From contig NZ_CP043627.1 of assembly GCF_016804325.1 (NCBI RefSeq), positions 1,427,501 through 1,491,500 of the forward strand: 64,000 bases of DNA, read 5' to 3'. Positions 56,678-64,000 of this stretch are shown here, one piece after another (positions within the stretch are counted from its first letter, which is position 1; each line of letters begins with the position of its first letter). The notes under the pieces are model-generated. The model saw nothing but the letters and a program-made list of their open reading frames with translations. It ran no database searches and was not told where the DNA came from. A program made the position numbers and the translations under genes. The stretch comes from Methylobacterium aquaticum (lineage in GTDB: Bacteria; Pseudomonadota; Alphaproteobacteria; Rhizobiales; Beijerinckiaceae).

Positions 56678-57799
56678 GTGAGGAACGCTCTGTTCCAGCT
56701 CCACTGGCTCCTCGGCCTGACCGCCGGCCTCGTGCTGATGCTGGTCGGGGTGACGGGGGGCATCCTCAGCGTCGAGGAGGAGGTCACGGGGCTCATGAGC
56801 CCCGGCATCGTCACCGTTCCGGCCCGGGAGGGACCGCGCCTGACGCCGGATGCGCTGGTCGCCCGGCTCAAGGACGAGGCGCCGGGCAAGCGCGTCACGC
56901 TGATGATCCTGAACGGCGCCCCGGACCGGGCGGCGCAGGTCCGCCTCGCCGACGGACCGGGGCGCGGCACCGAGACCTATGTCGACCCTTACGACGGGCG
57001 GGTCCTCGGGCCGGCGCGGGGCGAAGGGTTCTTCGAGACGGTGCGGCGGCTGCACCGCTGGCTGCTGCTCCCCGGCGACGGCGACGGCTGGGGCCGCACG
57101 ATCACCGGCGCCTCGGCGCTGGCGCTGGTTTATCTGGCCCTGTCGGGCCTCTACCTGCGCTGGCCGAAGGGCCGGCGCGACTGGCGGATCTGGCTGAAGC
57201 CGGCGCTCAACCGCCGCGGCCGGGCGTTGTACTGGTCGCTGCACGCAGTCGTCGGCACCTGGGTGCTGGTGCTCTACCTGGTGATGGCGCTGACCGGCCT
57301 GTGGTGGTCCTACGGCTGGTACCGCGACGGCGCGACCACCCTGCTCACCGGCCGGCCGCCCGCCGCCGCGCAGGCCCGGACCATGACGAAGAAGGAGGGC
57401 GCACCCGTCCCCCTCGATCCCGCCTTCGCGGCCTTCGCGGCGGCGACGAACGGCCACTACGCCACCGCCTCCCTGGCGCCCGCCCGCGAGGGCGAGACGG
57501 TCCGCATCCGCGCGGTCGCAGCCGACGCCGCCCATTTCCAGGCCCGGGACGAGTGGCGCTTCCGGCCCGACGGCACGCTGGCCTCCCGCGACCTCTATGC
57601 CGAGCGGGCCTGGGGCGCGCGGCTCGCCGGCAGCATGCTGGCCCTGCACGAGGGAAAATTCTTCGGGCCGGTCGGCTGGATCGCCTTCATGCTGGCGGCA
57701 CTCGCCATGCCGCTCTTCGGGGTGACGGGGCTCCTTCTCTATCTCGGCCGGCGCCGCAGCCGGCGGCGCCATGCAGCCGCGGCGGTACAAGCGGCCTGA
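56678..57799 (+). CDS. PepSY-associated membrane protein
   Basis: Inner-membrane protein of 373 residues of the PepSY-TM (PiuB/iron-regulated reductase-like) family. The helices are [20 protein letters not shown] (residues 7-26), [40 protein letters not shown] and [20 protein letters not shown]. His residues in LHRWL and LHAVV could bind haem. A PepSY domain lies between helices one and two. Such proteins often accompany TonB receptors and reduce ferric chelates, but here the nearest receptor is 33 kb away. The GTG 56678 is preferred since the first helix follows directly; ribosome-binding support is weak. Confidence 0.8.
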   Translation: MRNALFQLHWLLGLTAGLVLMLVGVTGGILSVEEEVTGLMSPGIVTVPAREGPRLTPDALVARLKDEAPGKRVTLMILNGAPDRAAQVRLADGPGRGTETYVDPYDGRVLGPARGEGFFETVRRLHRWLLLPGDGDGWGRTITGASALALVYLALSGLYLRWPKGRRDWRIWLKPALNRRGRALYWSLHAVVGTWVLVLYLVMALTGLWWSYGWYRDGATTLLTGRPPAAAQARTMTKKEGAPVPLDPAFAAFAAATNGHYATASLAPAREGETVRIRAVAADAAHFQARDEWRFRPDGTLASRDLYAERAWGARLAGSMLALHEGKFFGPVGWIAFMLAALAMPLFGVTGLLLYLGRRRSRRRHAAAAVQAA

Positions 57800-57914
57800 C
57801 GTCCTCCTGCCCGATGCTCTCCTGCCTGACGCTCTTCTGGCGAGTTGCCTTTCGGGCCCCTCAGGCAGTAAGCGCACGGGCAGCAGGGCCGCCCGACCGG
57901 CGAGAGGATGCCGC

Positions 57915-60136
57915 ATGATCCGCAACGACGTCTCCATCACGCCCGAGCTCGTGCGCCAGCACGGCCTGACCGAGGACGAGTACCAGCGCTTCGTCGGGCT
58001 GATCGGGCGCGAGCCGACCATCACCGAGCTCGGCATCGTCTCGGCGATGTGGAACGAGCACTGCTCGTACAAGTCCTCGCGCCTCCACCTGAAGACGCTG
58101 CCGACCAAGGCGCCGTGGGTGATCCAGGGCCCGGGCGAGAATGCCGGCGTCATCGACATCGGCGACGGCCTCGCCTGCGTGTTCAAGATGGAGAGCCACA
58201 ACCACCCGAGCTTCATCGAGCCCTACCAGGGCGCGGGTACCGGGGTCGGCGGCATCCTGCGCGACGTCTTCACCATGGGCGCGCGGCCGATCGCGGCGCT
58301 GAACGCGCTCCGCTTCGGCTCGCCGGACCATCCGCGCACGCCGCACCTCGTCTCGGGCGTGGTCGCGGGCATCGGCGGCTACGGCAATTCCTTCGGCGTG
58401 CCGACGGTCGGCGGCGCGGTCGGCTTCCACACCCGCTACGACGGCAACATCCTGGTCAACGCCATGGCGGTGGGCCTGGCGAAGACCGACGCGATCTTCT
58501 ACGCGGCGGCCACGGGTGTGGGTAACCCGATCGTCTATCTCGGCTCGAAGACCGGCCGCGACGGCATCCACGGCGCCACCATGGCGTCGGCCGCCTTCGA
58601 CGCCTCCTCGGAGGAGAAGCGCCCGACCGTGCAGGTCGGCGACCCCTTCGCCGAGAAGCTCCTGCTCGAGGCCTGCCTGGAGCTGATGCAGTCGGGCGCG
58701 GTGATCGCGATCCAGGACATGGGCGCGGCGGGCCTGACCTGCTCGGCGGTCGAGATGGGCGCCAAGGGCAATCTCGGGGTGGAACTCAACCTCGACGCGG
58801 TGCCGACCCGCGAGCCCGGCATGACCGCCTACGAGATGATGCTGTCGGAGAGCCAGGAGCGCATGCTCATGGTGCTCAAGCCCGGCATGGAGGCGGAGGC
58901 GCAAGCCATCTTCGTGAAGTGGGGCCTCGACTTCGCGATCATCGGCCACACCACCGACACGCTCCGCTTCGTCATCAAGCATGGCGGCGAGACGGTCGCC
59001 GACCTGCCGATCAAGGAACTCGGCGACGAGGCGCCACTCTACGACCGGCCGCACCGCCAGAACGCCTACCAGCCGGAGATCAAGGCGGAGGACGTGGCCG
59101 CGCCGATGCGCAACGTCGACGCGCTCACCAAGCTTGTCGGCTCGCCGGACCTGTGCTCGAAGCGCTGGGTCTACGAGCAGTACGACCACTACATCCTCGG
59201 CAACACCGTCGAGAAGCCTGGCGGCGACGCCGCGGTGGTGCGGGTCGAGGACGGGCCGAAGGGCCTGGCGCTCACCACCGACGTGACCCCCGCTACTGCG
59301 AGGCCGATCCGGTCGAGGGCGGCAAGCAGGCGGTGGCCGAGGCCTGGCGCAACATCACGGCGGTGGGCGGCCGGCCGCTGGCCATCACCGACAACCTCAA
59401 CTTCGGCAACCCGGAGAAGCCGGAGGTGATGGGCCAGTTCGTCGGCTGCATCCAGGGCATCGGCGAGGCCTGCCGCGCCCTCGACTTCCCGGTCGTGTCC
59501 GGCAACGTCTCGCTCTACAACGAGACCGAGGGCGTCGGCATCCTGCCGACCCCGTCGATCGGCGGCGTCGGGGTGGTCGACGACGTGAACCGGATCGCCA
59601 CGGTGGCGTTCAAGCGCGACGGCGACGCCCTGGTGCTGATCGGCGCCACCAAGGGCTGGCTCGGGCAGTCGGCCTATCTCGCCACGGTCTGCGGCCGCGA
59701 GGAGGGGGCGCCGCCCCCGGTCGACCTCGCCGCCGAGAAGCGCAACGGCGACTTCGTGCGCGGGCTCATCACCGCAGGCATCGTCGACACCGTCCACGAC
59801 CTCTCCGATGGCGGCCTGGCTGTCGCGGTGGCCGAGATGGCGCTCGCCGGCAATATCGGCGCGGTGCTGCCCGAATGCCCGCTGCCGGTGGCCTGCCACG
59901 CCTACCTGTTCGGCGAGGACCAGGGCCGCTACCTCCTGGCGGTGGAGCCCGACGCGGTCGCCGACCTGCTCTACAGCGCCAGCGCGCAAGGGATCGACGC
60001 GGCGGTGATCGGCGTCACCGGCGCCGATTCGCTGACCCTGCCCGGTGACGAAATCGTCAGCCTCGACGCCTTGCGCAAGGCGCACGAGGGCTGGCTGCCG
60101 GGCTACATGGCCGGTCCTTCCGCCGACGCGGCCTGA
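57915..60136 (+). CDS. purL: Phosphoribosylformylglycinamidine synthase II, one frameshift
   Basis: Enzyme for step four of purine synthesis (FGAR + glutamine + ATP to FGAM), the large subunit of the PurLQS type. It is 740 residues after adding one C to the C5 run at 59288-59292 (T-P-R-Y-C). Signatures are [20 protein letters not shown] at the N-terminus, [74 protein letters not shown] and [18 protein letters not shown]. The gene is needed for purine prototrophy, so the frameshift is unlikely to be real. The ATG at 57915 follows GAGAGGATGCCGC. A palindromic element and bolA follow downstream. Confidence 0.95.
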
Positions 60137-60158
60137 CGTCCGTCCGAGCGCCTCGTAC

Positions 60159-60328
60159 GAGCCGTCCCACCCGCGACCTCATCCTGAGGTGTCAGTCCAT
60201 CGGCGATGGACTGACCTCGAAGGAGGGCTCCAGAAGCCTCGGCGATTCCTGGAGCCCTCCTTCGAGGCTCAGCGATCTTCGATCGCCGGCACCTCAGGAT
60301 GAGGTTGCGGGTGGGAGCGAGCAGGCTC
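60159..60328. repeat. Palindromic intergenic element, family B copy 2
   Basis: Second family B copy of about 170 bp, beginning some 20 bases after the purL stop. Outer GAGCC (60159-60163) and GGCTC (60324-60328) flank reverse-complementary CCCACCCGC/GCGGGTGGG. Inside are CCTCATCCTGAGGTG and its partner, and the long central hairpin with CTCGAAGGAGGGCTCCAG and CTGGAGCCCTCCTTCGAG. The central hairpin is almost identical to copy 1; the outer boxes are shorter. It may end or stabilise the purL transcript. Confidence 0.85.
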
Positions 60329-60381
60329 ACTTGTCCTGGATGCCTTCGCCGCAATCCAATCCCGAGTAGGAGACGACCCCG

Positions 60382-60618
60382 ATGCCGATGGATGCCCGCG
60401 AGATCGAGGCGATGATCAAGGAGGCCCTGCCCGACGCCACGATCGAAATCCGCGACCTCGCCGGCGACGGCGACCACTACGCCGCTACCGTCATGTCGGC
60501 GGCGTTCAAGGGCAAGTCGCGGGTGCAGCAGCACCAGATGGTCTACGGCGCCCTCCAGGGGCGCATGGGCGGCGTGCTGCACGCCCTTGCCCTGACCACC
60601 GGCGTGCCGCAGGATTGA
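60382..60618 (+). CDS. bolA: BolA family protein
   Basis: Protein of 78 residues. The BolA fold shows IEAMIKEALPDATIEIRDLA, DGDHYAATVMSAAFKGKSRV and QQHQMVYGALQGRM, with the conserved His in DHYAA and the FKGKSRVQQHQ loop. BolA binds monothiol glutaredoxin and helps traffic or sense Fe-S clusters. The partner grxD is encoded 570 bases downstream in the same direction, with a DUF29 gene between. The start is an ATG at 60382; the alternative ATG at 60388 is close behind. Confidence 0.93.
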   Translation: MPMDAREIEAMIKEALPDATIEIRDLAGDGDHYAATVMSAAFKGKSRVQQHQMVYGALQGRMGGVLHALALTTGVPQD

Positions 60619-60638
60619 GCCACACCGAGGGCCGCCGC

Positions 60639-61160
60639 ATGGACGAGATCCGCACGGATCAGCCGAGCCTCTACGACGAGGATGTCGTCGCCTGGGCGGA
60701 GCAGCAGGCGGCGGCCCTTCGCGCCCTCGGGGCGCGCCCGGACCTCTCGAACGCCCTCGACTGGGAGAACGTCATCGAGGAGATCGAGAGCGTGGGGCTG
60801 TCGGAGATCAGGGCCTTGGAAGGCGCTCTCCGGGCCATGCTGGTCAATCTCCTGAAGTACCTGTCGACCCCGTCTGCGCAGTCGACGCGCTCCTGGCCGG
60901 CCGAGATCGTCGCGTTCCACGCGACGGCCAGCCGGCGATACACGCCGTCGATGCGGCAGCGGATCCGTTGGAACGGCCTCTGGCGCGACGCGACGAAGAT
61001 CGCGGCGGCGGAACTGGCCGTCTGGGGTGAGCGTCTGGCCGTCGGGCTGCCCGACGAGAACCCGTTCACCCCGGAGGAGCTGGTGGGCGAGGATTTCACC
61101 CTCGACTGGGCGCTCCTGCGCCTCGCCTCCATCTTGCAAAACCCGAACGACCATCACTAG
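60639..61160 (+). CDS. DUF29 family protein
   Basis: Protein of 173 residues with the DUF29 pattern: SLYDEDVVAWAEQQAAALRA, ALDWENVIEEIESVGLSEIR, then a helical region RAMLVNLLKYL and the C-terminal WALLRLASILQN. Family function is unknown and copies are often numerous and mobile. It sits between bolA (20 bases) and grxD (25 bases) on the same strand, so the three genes are probably one transcript. The ATG at 60639 follows CCGAGGGCCGC. The insertion of this gene into a usual bolA-grxD pair is notable. Confidence 0.88.
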   Translation: MDEIRTDQPSLYDEDVVAWAEQQAAALRALGARPDLSNALDWENVIEEIESVGLSEIRALEGALRAMLVNLLKYLSTPSAQSTRSWPAEIVAFHATASRRYTPSMRQRIRWNGLWRDATKIAAAELAVWGERLAVGLPDENPFTPEELVGEDFTLDWALLRLASILQNPNDHH

Positions 61161-61185
61161 CTAGAGCCTACACAGGGGTAGAACC

Positions 61186-61524
61186 ATGACCGACGTCACC
61201 AGCCGCATCGAGACCGAGATCAAGTCCCAGGACGTGGTCGTGTTCATGAAGGGCACGCCGCAATTCCCGATGTGCGGCTTCTCGGGCCAGGTGGCCCAGA
61301 TCCTCAACTACCTCGGCGTGCCGTTCAAGGGCGTGAACGTGCTCGAGGACATGGAGATCCGCGAGGGCATCAAGGCGTTCTCGCAGTGGCCGACCATCCC
61401 GCAGGTCTACGTGAAGGGCGAGTTCGTCGGCGGCTGCGACATCACCCGCGAGATGTTCCAGTCCGGCGAGCTGCAGCAGATGCTGACCGAGAAGGGCATT
61501 GCCACCAACACCGCCGCGGCCTGA
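61186..61524 (+). CDS. grxD: Monothiol glutaredoxin, Grx4/GrxD type
   Basis: Protein of 112 residues that carries a [2Fe-2S] cluster with glutathione and partners BolA. The CGFS active site lies in [19 protein letters not shown] (about 22-40). [19 protein letters not shown] is the glutathione-binding loop and the segment around residue 70. All expected residues are present. The ATG at 61186 has AGGGGT upstream. A terminator hairpin follows the stop by about 30 bases. Confidence 0.95.
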   Translation: MTDVTSRIETEIKSQDVVVFMKGTPQFPMCGFSGQVAQILNYLGVPFKGVNVLEDMEIREGIKAFSQWPTIPQVYVKGEFVGGCDITREMFQSGELQQMLTEKGIATNTAAA

Positions 61525-61553
61525 TCCGCGACACCATCGACTGGATGGCGAGG

Positions 61554-61576
61554 AAGGGCGCGCGAGCGCCCTTTTT
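61554..61576 (+). terminator. Rho-independent terminator of the bolA-DUF29-grxD unit
   Basis: AAGGGCGC at 61554-61561 pairs with GCGCCCTT at 61566-61573 over a 4-base loop, followed by TTT, with the T-tract starting inside the stem at 61572. It is about 30 bases after the grxD stop and well formed for the plus strand. Confidence 0.82.
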
Positions 61577-61646
61577 CGTGGGCGGTGCCGCGAACCCGGC
61601 GAGCCGCCGATGCGTCTACTCGCGAGTGACAGCGCGGGACGGCGAC

Positions 61647-62543
61647 ATGCGGGACGTGATCATCGTGGGCGGCGGACCGGCGGGCCTGTCGGCGGCGCTC
61701 ATCCTCGGGCGCTGCCGGCGCCGGGTGCTGCTGATCGATTCAGGCCACCCGCGCAACGCGGTGACGCCGCGGATGCACGGCTTCCTCGGCCGCGACGGCC
61801 GCCCGCCGGGCGACCTCCGCGACGAGGGACGCCGGGAGCTCGCCGCCTACGACACGGTCGAGATCTGGGACGGCCGGGCCGTCGATGCGGTGCGCAGGCC
61901 CGACGGCTTCCGGGTGGTGATGGAGGACCAGCGCCGGGCCGATGCCCGACGGCTGATCCTCGCCACCGGCCTGCGCACCGACCTGCCGGCCATCGAGGGG
62001 TTCTCGGAATTCTGGGGCCACGGCGTCCATCATTGCCCCTATTGCGACGGCTACGAGAACGGCGACCGGCCGCTCGCGGTCTATGGCCCGGGCGAGGCGG
62101 CCAAGGGCCTGGCTCTCGAACTCACCGCCTGGAGCCGCGATCTGACCCTGTTCACCGACGGTCCCTGCGGCCTCGACGATCCCGAGCGGGACCGGCTCGC
62201 CCGGAACGGCATCCGGATCGAGGAGCGCCCGGTCGCCCGGCTCGAAGGCGAGGACGGGCGCTTCGCGCGGGTCCGCCTGCGGGACGGCACGGCGCTCGAA
62301 TGTGCCGCCCTGTTCTTCACCACCGGGCCCTGCATCCCCTCCCCGCTCGTCGAGCGGCTCGGCTGCGATGTGTCGCGCAAGGGCACGGTGCCGACCGGCG
62401 ACTACGAGGAAACGAACGTACCGGGACTCTACGTCGCGGGTGACGCGTCGCGCCGGGTCCAGCTCGCGATCGTGGCCGCCGCCGAGGGAGCGATGGCGGC
62501 CTTCGCCATCAACACCGAGCTCCTGCGCGAGGACACACGCTGA
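61647..62543 (+). CDS. Thioredoxin reductase-like FAD/NAD(P) oxidoreductase
   Basis: Flavoprotein of 298 residues. The FAD Rossmann motif is VIIVGGGPAGLSAALILGRC (residues 4-23). GHGVHHCPYCDGYENGDRP holds the CxxC pair at the thioredoxin-reductase position. NVPGLYVAGDASRRVQ is the second FAD site. The NADPH-binding region (AVYGPGEAAKGLALELTAWS) has GPGEAA in place of the usual GxGxxA/G, a modest variant. It may reduce a thioredoxin or act as an unrelated dithiol oxidoreductase. The ATG at 61647 follows CGGGACGGCGAC. It stands outside the bolA unit because a terminator lies between. Confidence 0.85.
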   Translation: MRDVIIVGGGPAGLSAALILGRCRRRVLLIDSGHPRNAVTPRMHGFLGRDGRPPGDLRDEGRRELAAYDTVEIWDGRAVDAVRRPDGFRVVMEDQRRADARRLILATGLRTDLPAIEGFSEFWGHGVHHCPYCDGYENGDRPLAVYGPGEAAKGLALELTAWSRDLTLFTDGPCGLDDPERDRLARNGIRIEERPVARLEGEDGRFARVRLRDGTALECAALFFTTGPCIPSPLVERLGCDVSRKGTVPTGDYEETNVPGLYVAGDASRRVQLAIVAAAEGAMAAFAINTELLREDTR

Positions 62544-62770
62544 TTCGGCCGCCGATTCGCCCGCTGCGCCAGGGCCAGCATAGGCGAGGACAGAATTCTT
62601 GCGACTCGCGCCGTACCGCCATCCTGCCAATAACGCGGCAGCAGCAAGCGCTTGGCGGGCTGCGGGGCGCCCCTGGCGAAGACCGCAGAAGCAACAATCC
62701 TCCTGTCAAGACTTTATCGCACGGTGAAGGTTTGTTAGCCTTTATTGGACGATCACGGGAGGGGGCACCC

Positions 62771-62953
62771 ATGATAGCGTTGGCGCAAGCATGGCGGGCC
62801 GGGTTCACCCGGCGCACGCAACGCACGGTCCTGGCCCGCGATGCCACGCTTCGGCCGGGCGAATCCGAGCCGCCCGAGCACCACGAACTCACCGCGCGGG
62901 ACCTGATTCGCATGGCCCAGTCCGCCCGCGCCGCAACCGAGCCGCGGGGCTGA
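62771..62953 (+). CDS. Small hypothetical protein
   Basis: Protein of 60 residues, MIALAQAWRAGFTRRTQRTV with a Glu-rich middle (GESEPPEHHELTARDLIR) and a basic end. The ATG at 62771 follows GGGAGGGGGCACCC, a strong ribosome-binding site. Codon use is typical of the genome. No family is recognised; small basic proteins of this sort are common in Methylobacterium. Confidence 0.6.
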   Translation: MIALAQAWRAGFTRRTQRTVLARDATLRPGESEPPEHHELTARDLIRMAQSARAATEPRG

Positions 62954-63443
62954 CGCCGGCACAAGCCGAAGGCGGGTCGAATCGCTTGTTCGGGCTTGGA
63001 TCGTTGCGGGCTGAGAATGCCATCGGGGGGCATTCGAGGGGGACGGCCCGCTGTCGCGGCAATCCGACCGGGGCTGAATCCAACCCGAGTGGCGACGACC
63101 AGCGCCTCGGCGCCATCGCGGGCGCACGGTCTGCGCACGCCGATCCGCTCGGCGCTCCGAATGGCGACGATCGCCAACCGCGGCTGATGCGCGACGAGGC
63201 CCGCGACCCGCTCTTCATCGTGCCGCACCCGCCCGGCGGCGCGTGAGCGCCCTCGGCATCCGTCCGGACGGGCGATCGCCAAGGCCACCTATCCCCAGCG
63301 TCGGACTCTTAGACGCTCCACAAGGACTAACATCTTACCCTTCCGCCTCTATACTCAGCCGGAGTGTTGGGGGTCCGGCTGCCTTGCGCAGCGGGATACG
63401 AGGGGCCGGAGCGGATCTTCGGCCGGGTCGGGAAGGCGGTGGG
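62954..63443. other. Intergenic region, no supported gene
   Basis: About 490 bases. An open frame ending at 63246 (last residues DPLFIVPHPPGGA) has no credible start or motif and is not called. A less GC-rich stretch at 63325-63360 may hold the promoter of the following gene, whose ATG is at 63444. Confidence 0.4.
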
Positions 63444-64000
63444 ATGGCCGAGACCGAGGAGGCGATACCGGCCGACCGCGTGGTCGAGACCCTGGAGGCC
63501 CTGCTGCGCACGCCGCCGTTCCAGCGCTCGCCGAAGCTCGCGCGCTTCCTGCGCTTCGTGGTCGAGGAGGAGTTGGCCGGGCGCGGCGCGACCGTCAAGG
63601 CCTATACCATCGCCACCCAGGCGCTGGGCCGCGGCCCCGATTTCGACGCGAGCCTGGACCCGAGCGTGCGGGTCGAGGCGGGCCGCCTGCGGCGGGTGCT
63701 GGACGACACCTATGCCCAGCACCCGGCAGGCCTCGAGATCCGCGTCACCGTCCCGGTGGGCAGCTACCGGCCCCGGTTCGCCCCGATCGCGGCGGCGCCG
63801 GAGGCTGAGGCCGTCCCGGAGCCCGACGACATCCCGCTTCCCCCGCCCCCGGCGGCGGCGCGAGCGATCGTGGTCGGCGGGTTCAGCCCGCGCGGCCAGG
63901 TGGCGGTCATCGCGCTGCTCGCCGGCATCCTGCTGGTGCTCTGCATCGATCTCGGATTGACCCTGAGCGCCCGCCTGGGCGCCGATCCTCCGCCCTCGCG
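63444..64000 (+). CDS. N-terminal part of a winged-helix-like and membrane protein, possibly a cyclase-type regulator
   Basis: The frame is open from ATG 63444 to the window edge, about 185 residues. The first 110 residues match a domain with FQRSPKLARFLRFVVEEELA, KAYTIATQALGRGPDFDAS and SVRVEAGRLRRVLDDTY. Proteins with this domain often carry a membrane helix and then a TPR or cyclase-like module. Here a Pro-rich linker is followed by a hydrophobic helix (VAVIALLAGILLVLCIDLGL). The C-terminal domain is beyond the window, so the product cannot be named. GGGAAGGCGGTGGG precedes the start. Confidence 0.75.
   Translation, partial: MAETEEAIPADRVVETLEALLRTPPFQRSPKLARFLRFVVEEELAGRGATVKAYTIATQALGRGPDFDASLDPSVRVEAGRLRRVLDDTYAQHPAGLEIRVTVPVGSYRPRFAPIAAAPEAEAVPEPDDIPLPPPPAAARAIVVGGFSPRGQVAVIALLAGILLVLCIDLGLTLSARLGADPPPS

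Noticed and set aside
1..64000. tRNA or rRNA genes and prophage
   Set aside because: No cloverleaf, rRNA stretch, or cluster of phage structural genes was recognised on reading; a tRNA scan would settle the first point.

Overview
The window is about 70% GC outside a few islands and has the gene content of an alphaproteobacterium of the Methylobacterium/Methylorubrum type. That assignment is inferred from base composition, the type II glutamine synthetase, the DUF2946/TonB pair and the small conserved proteins. No rRNA, tRNA or CRISPR array was seen.

Layout. 1-5.4 kb: CaiB/BaiF CoA-transferase fragment, divergent from an SDR and an acyl-CoA dehydrogenase (short or branched acyl-CoA catabolism), then a GAF-PAS-GGDEF-EAL signalling protein. 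5.3-11.3 kb: amidase plus 5-hydroxyisourate hydrolase, divergent from a spermidine/putrescine-type ABC importer. 11.5-16.9 kb: tetR-MFP-RND efflux operon with a clear operator. 17-23.2 kb: DUF4337 membrane protein, chorismate-lyase-like secreted protein, Na/Pi symporter, DUF2946 protein and TonB receptor. 23.3-30.9 kb: a CUT1 sugar-type ABC importer divergent from gntR, a DapA-family aldolase/dehydratase and a GlcD-like FAD dehydrogenase, probably one regulon for a sugar acid or hydroxy acid. 31.2-33.9 kb: DoxX, HerA-like ATPase, glutathione S-transferase. 33.9-49.5 kb: an accessory island of lower and patchy GC. It has GDP-mannose genes (phosphomannomutase, manC), a NUDIX hydrolase, an FkbM methyltransferase, a GT4 glycosyltransferase and a two-repeat protein, mixed with an IS200 copy, a complete IS21-type element and relics of IS66, ISL3, a serine recombinase and a peptidoglycan hydrolase. 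It looks like a surface-polysaccharide locus broken up by mobile elements. 49.6-64 kb: glnII with a sigma-54-type promoter, an AT-rich orphan gene, glutaminase, a renalase-like oxidoreductase, a cinA C-terminal domain protein, an orphan branched-chain amino acid binding protein, a PepSY membrane protein, purL, bolA-DUF29-grxD, a thioredoxin-reductase-like protein and an N-terminal fragment of a DNA-binding-like membrane protein.

Two window-wide patterns stand out. First, at least thirteen genes, including purL and glnII, carry frameshifts that are each repaired by adding one base, mostly in a short G/C or A/T run. This is the signature of consensus deletion error, so I annotate the repaired genes rather than calling pseudogenes. 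Second, several intercistronic gaps are filled by palindromic elements of about 170-220 bp in two sequence families that share the same outer AGCCTGTTTGAT-like boxes. They start within a few bases of stop codons and behave like a non-autonomous dispersed repeat.
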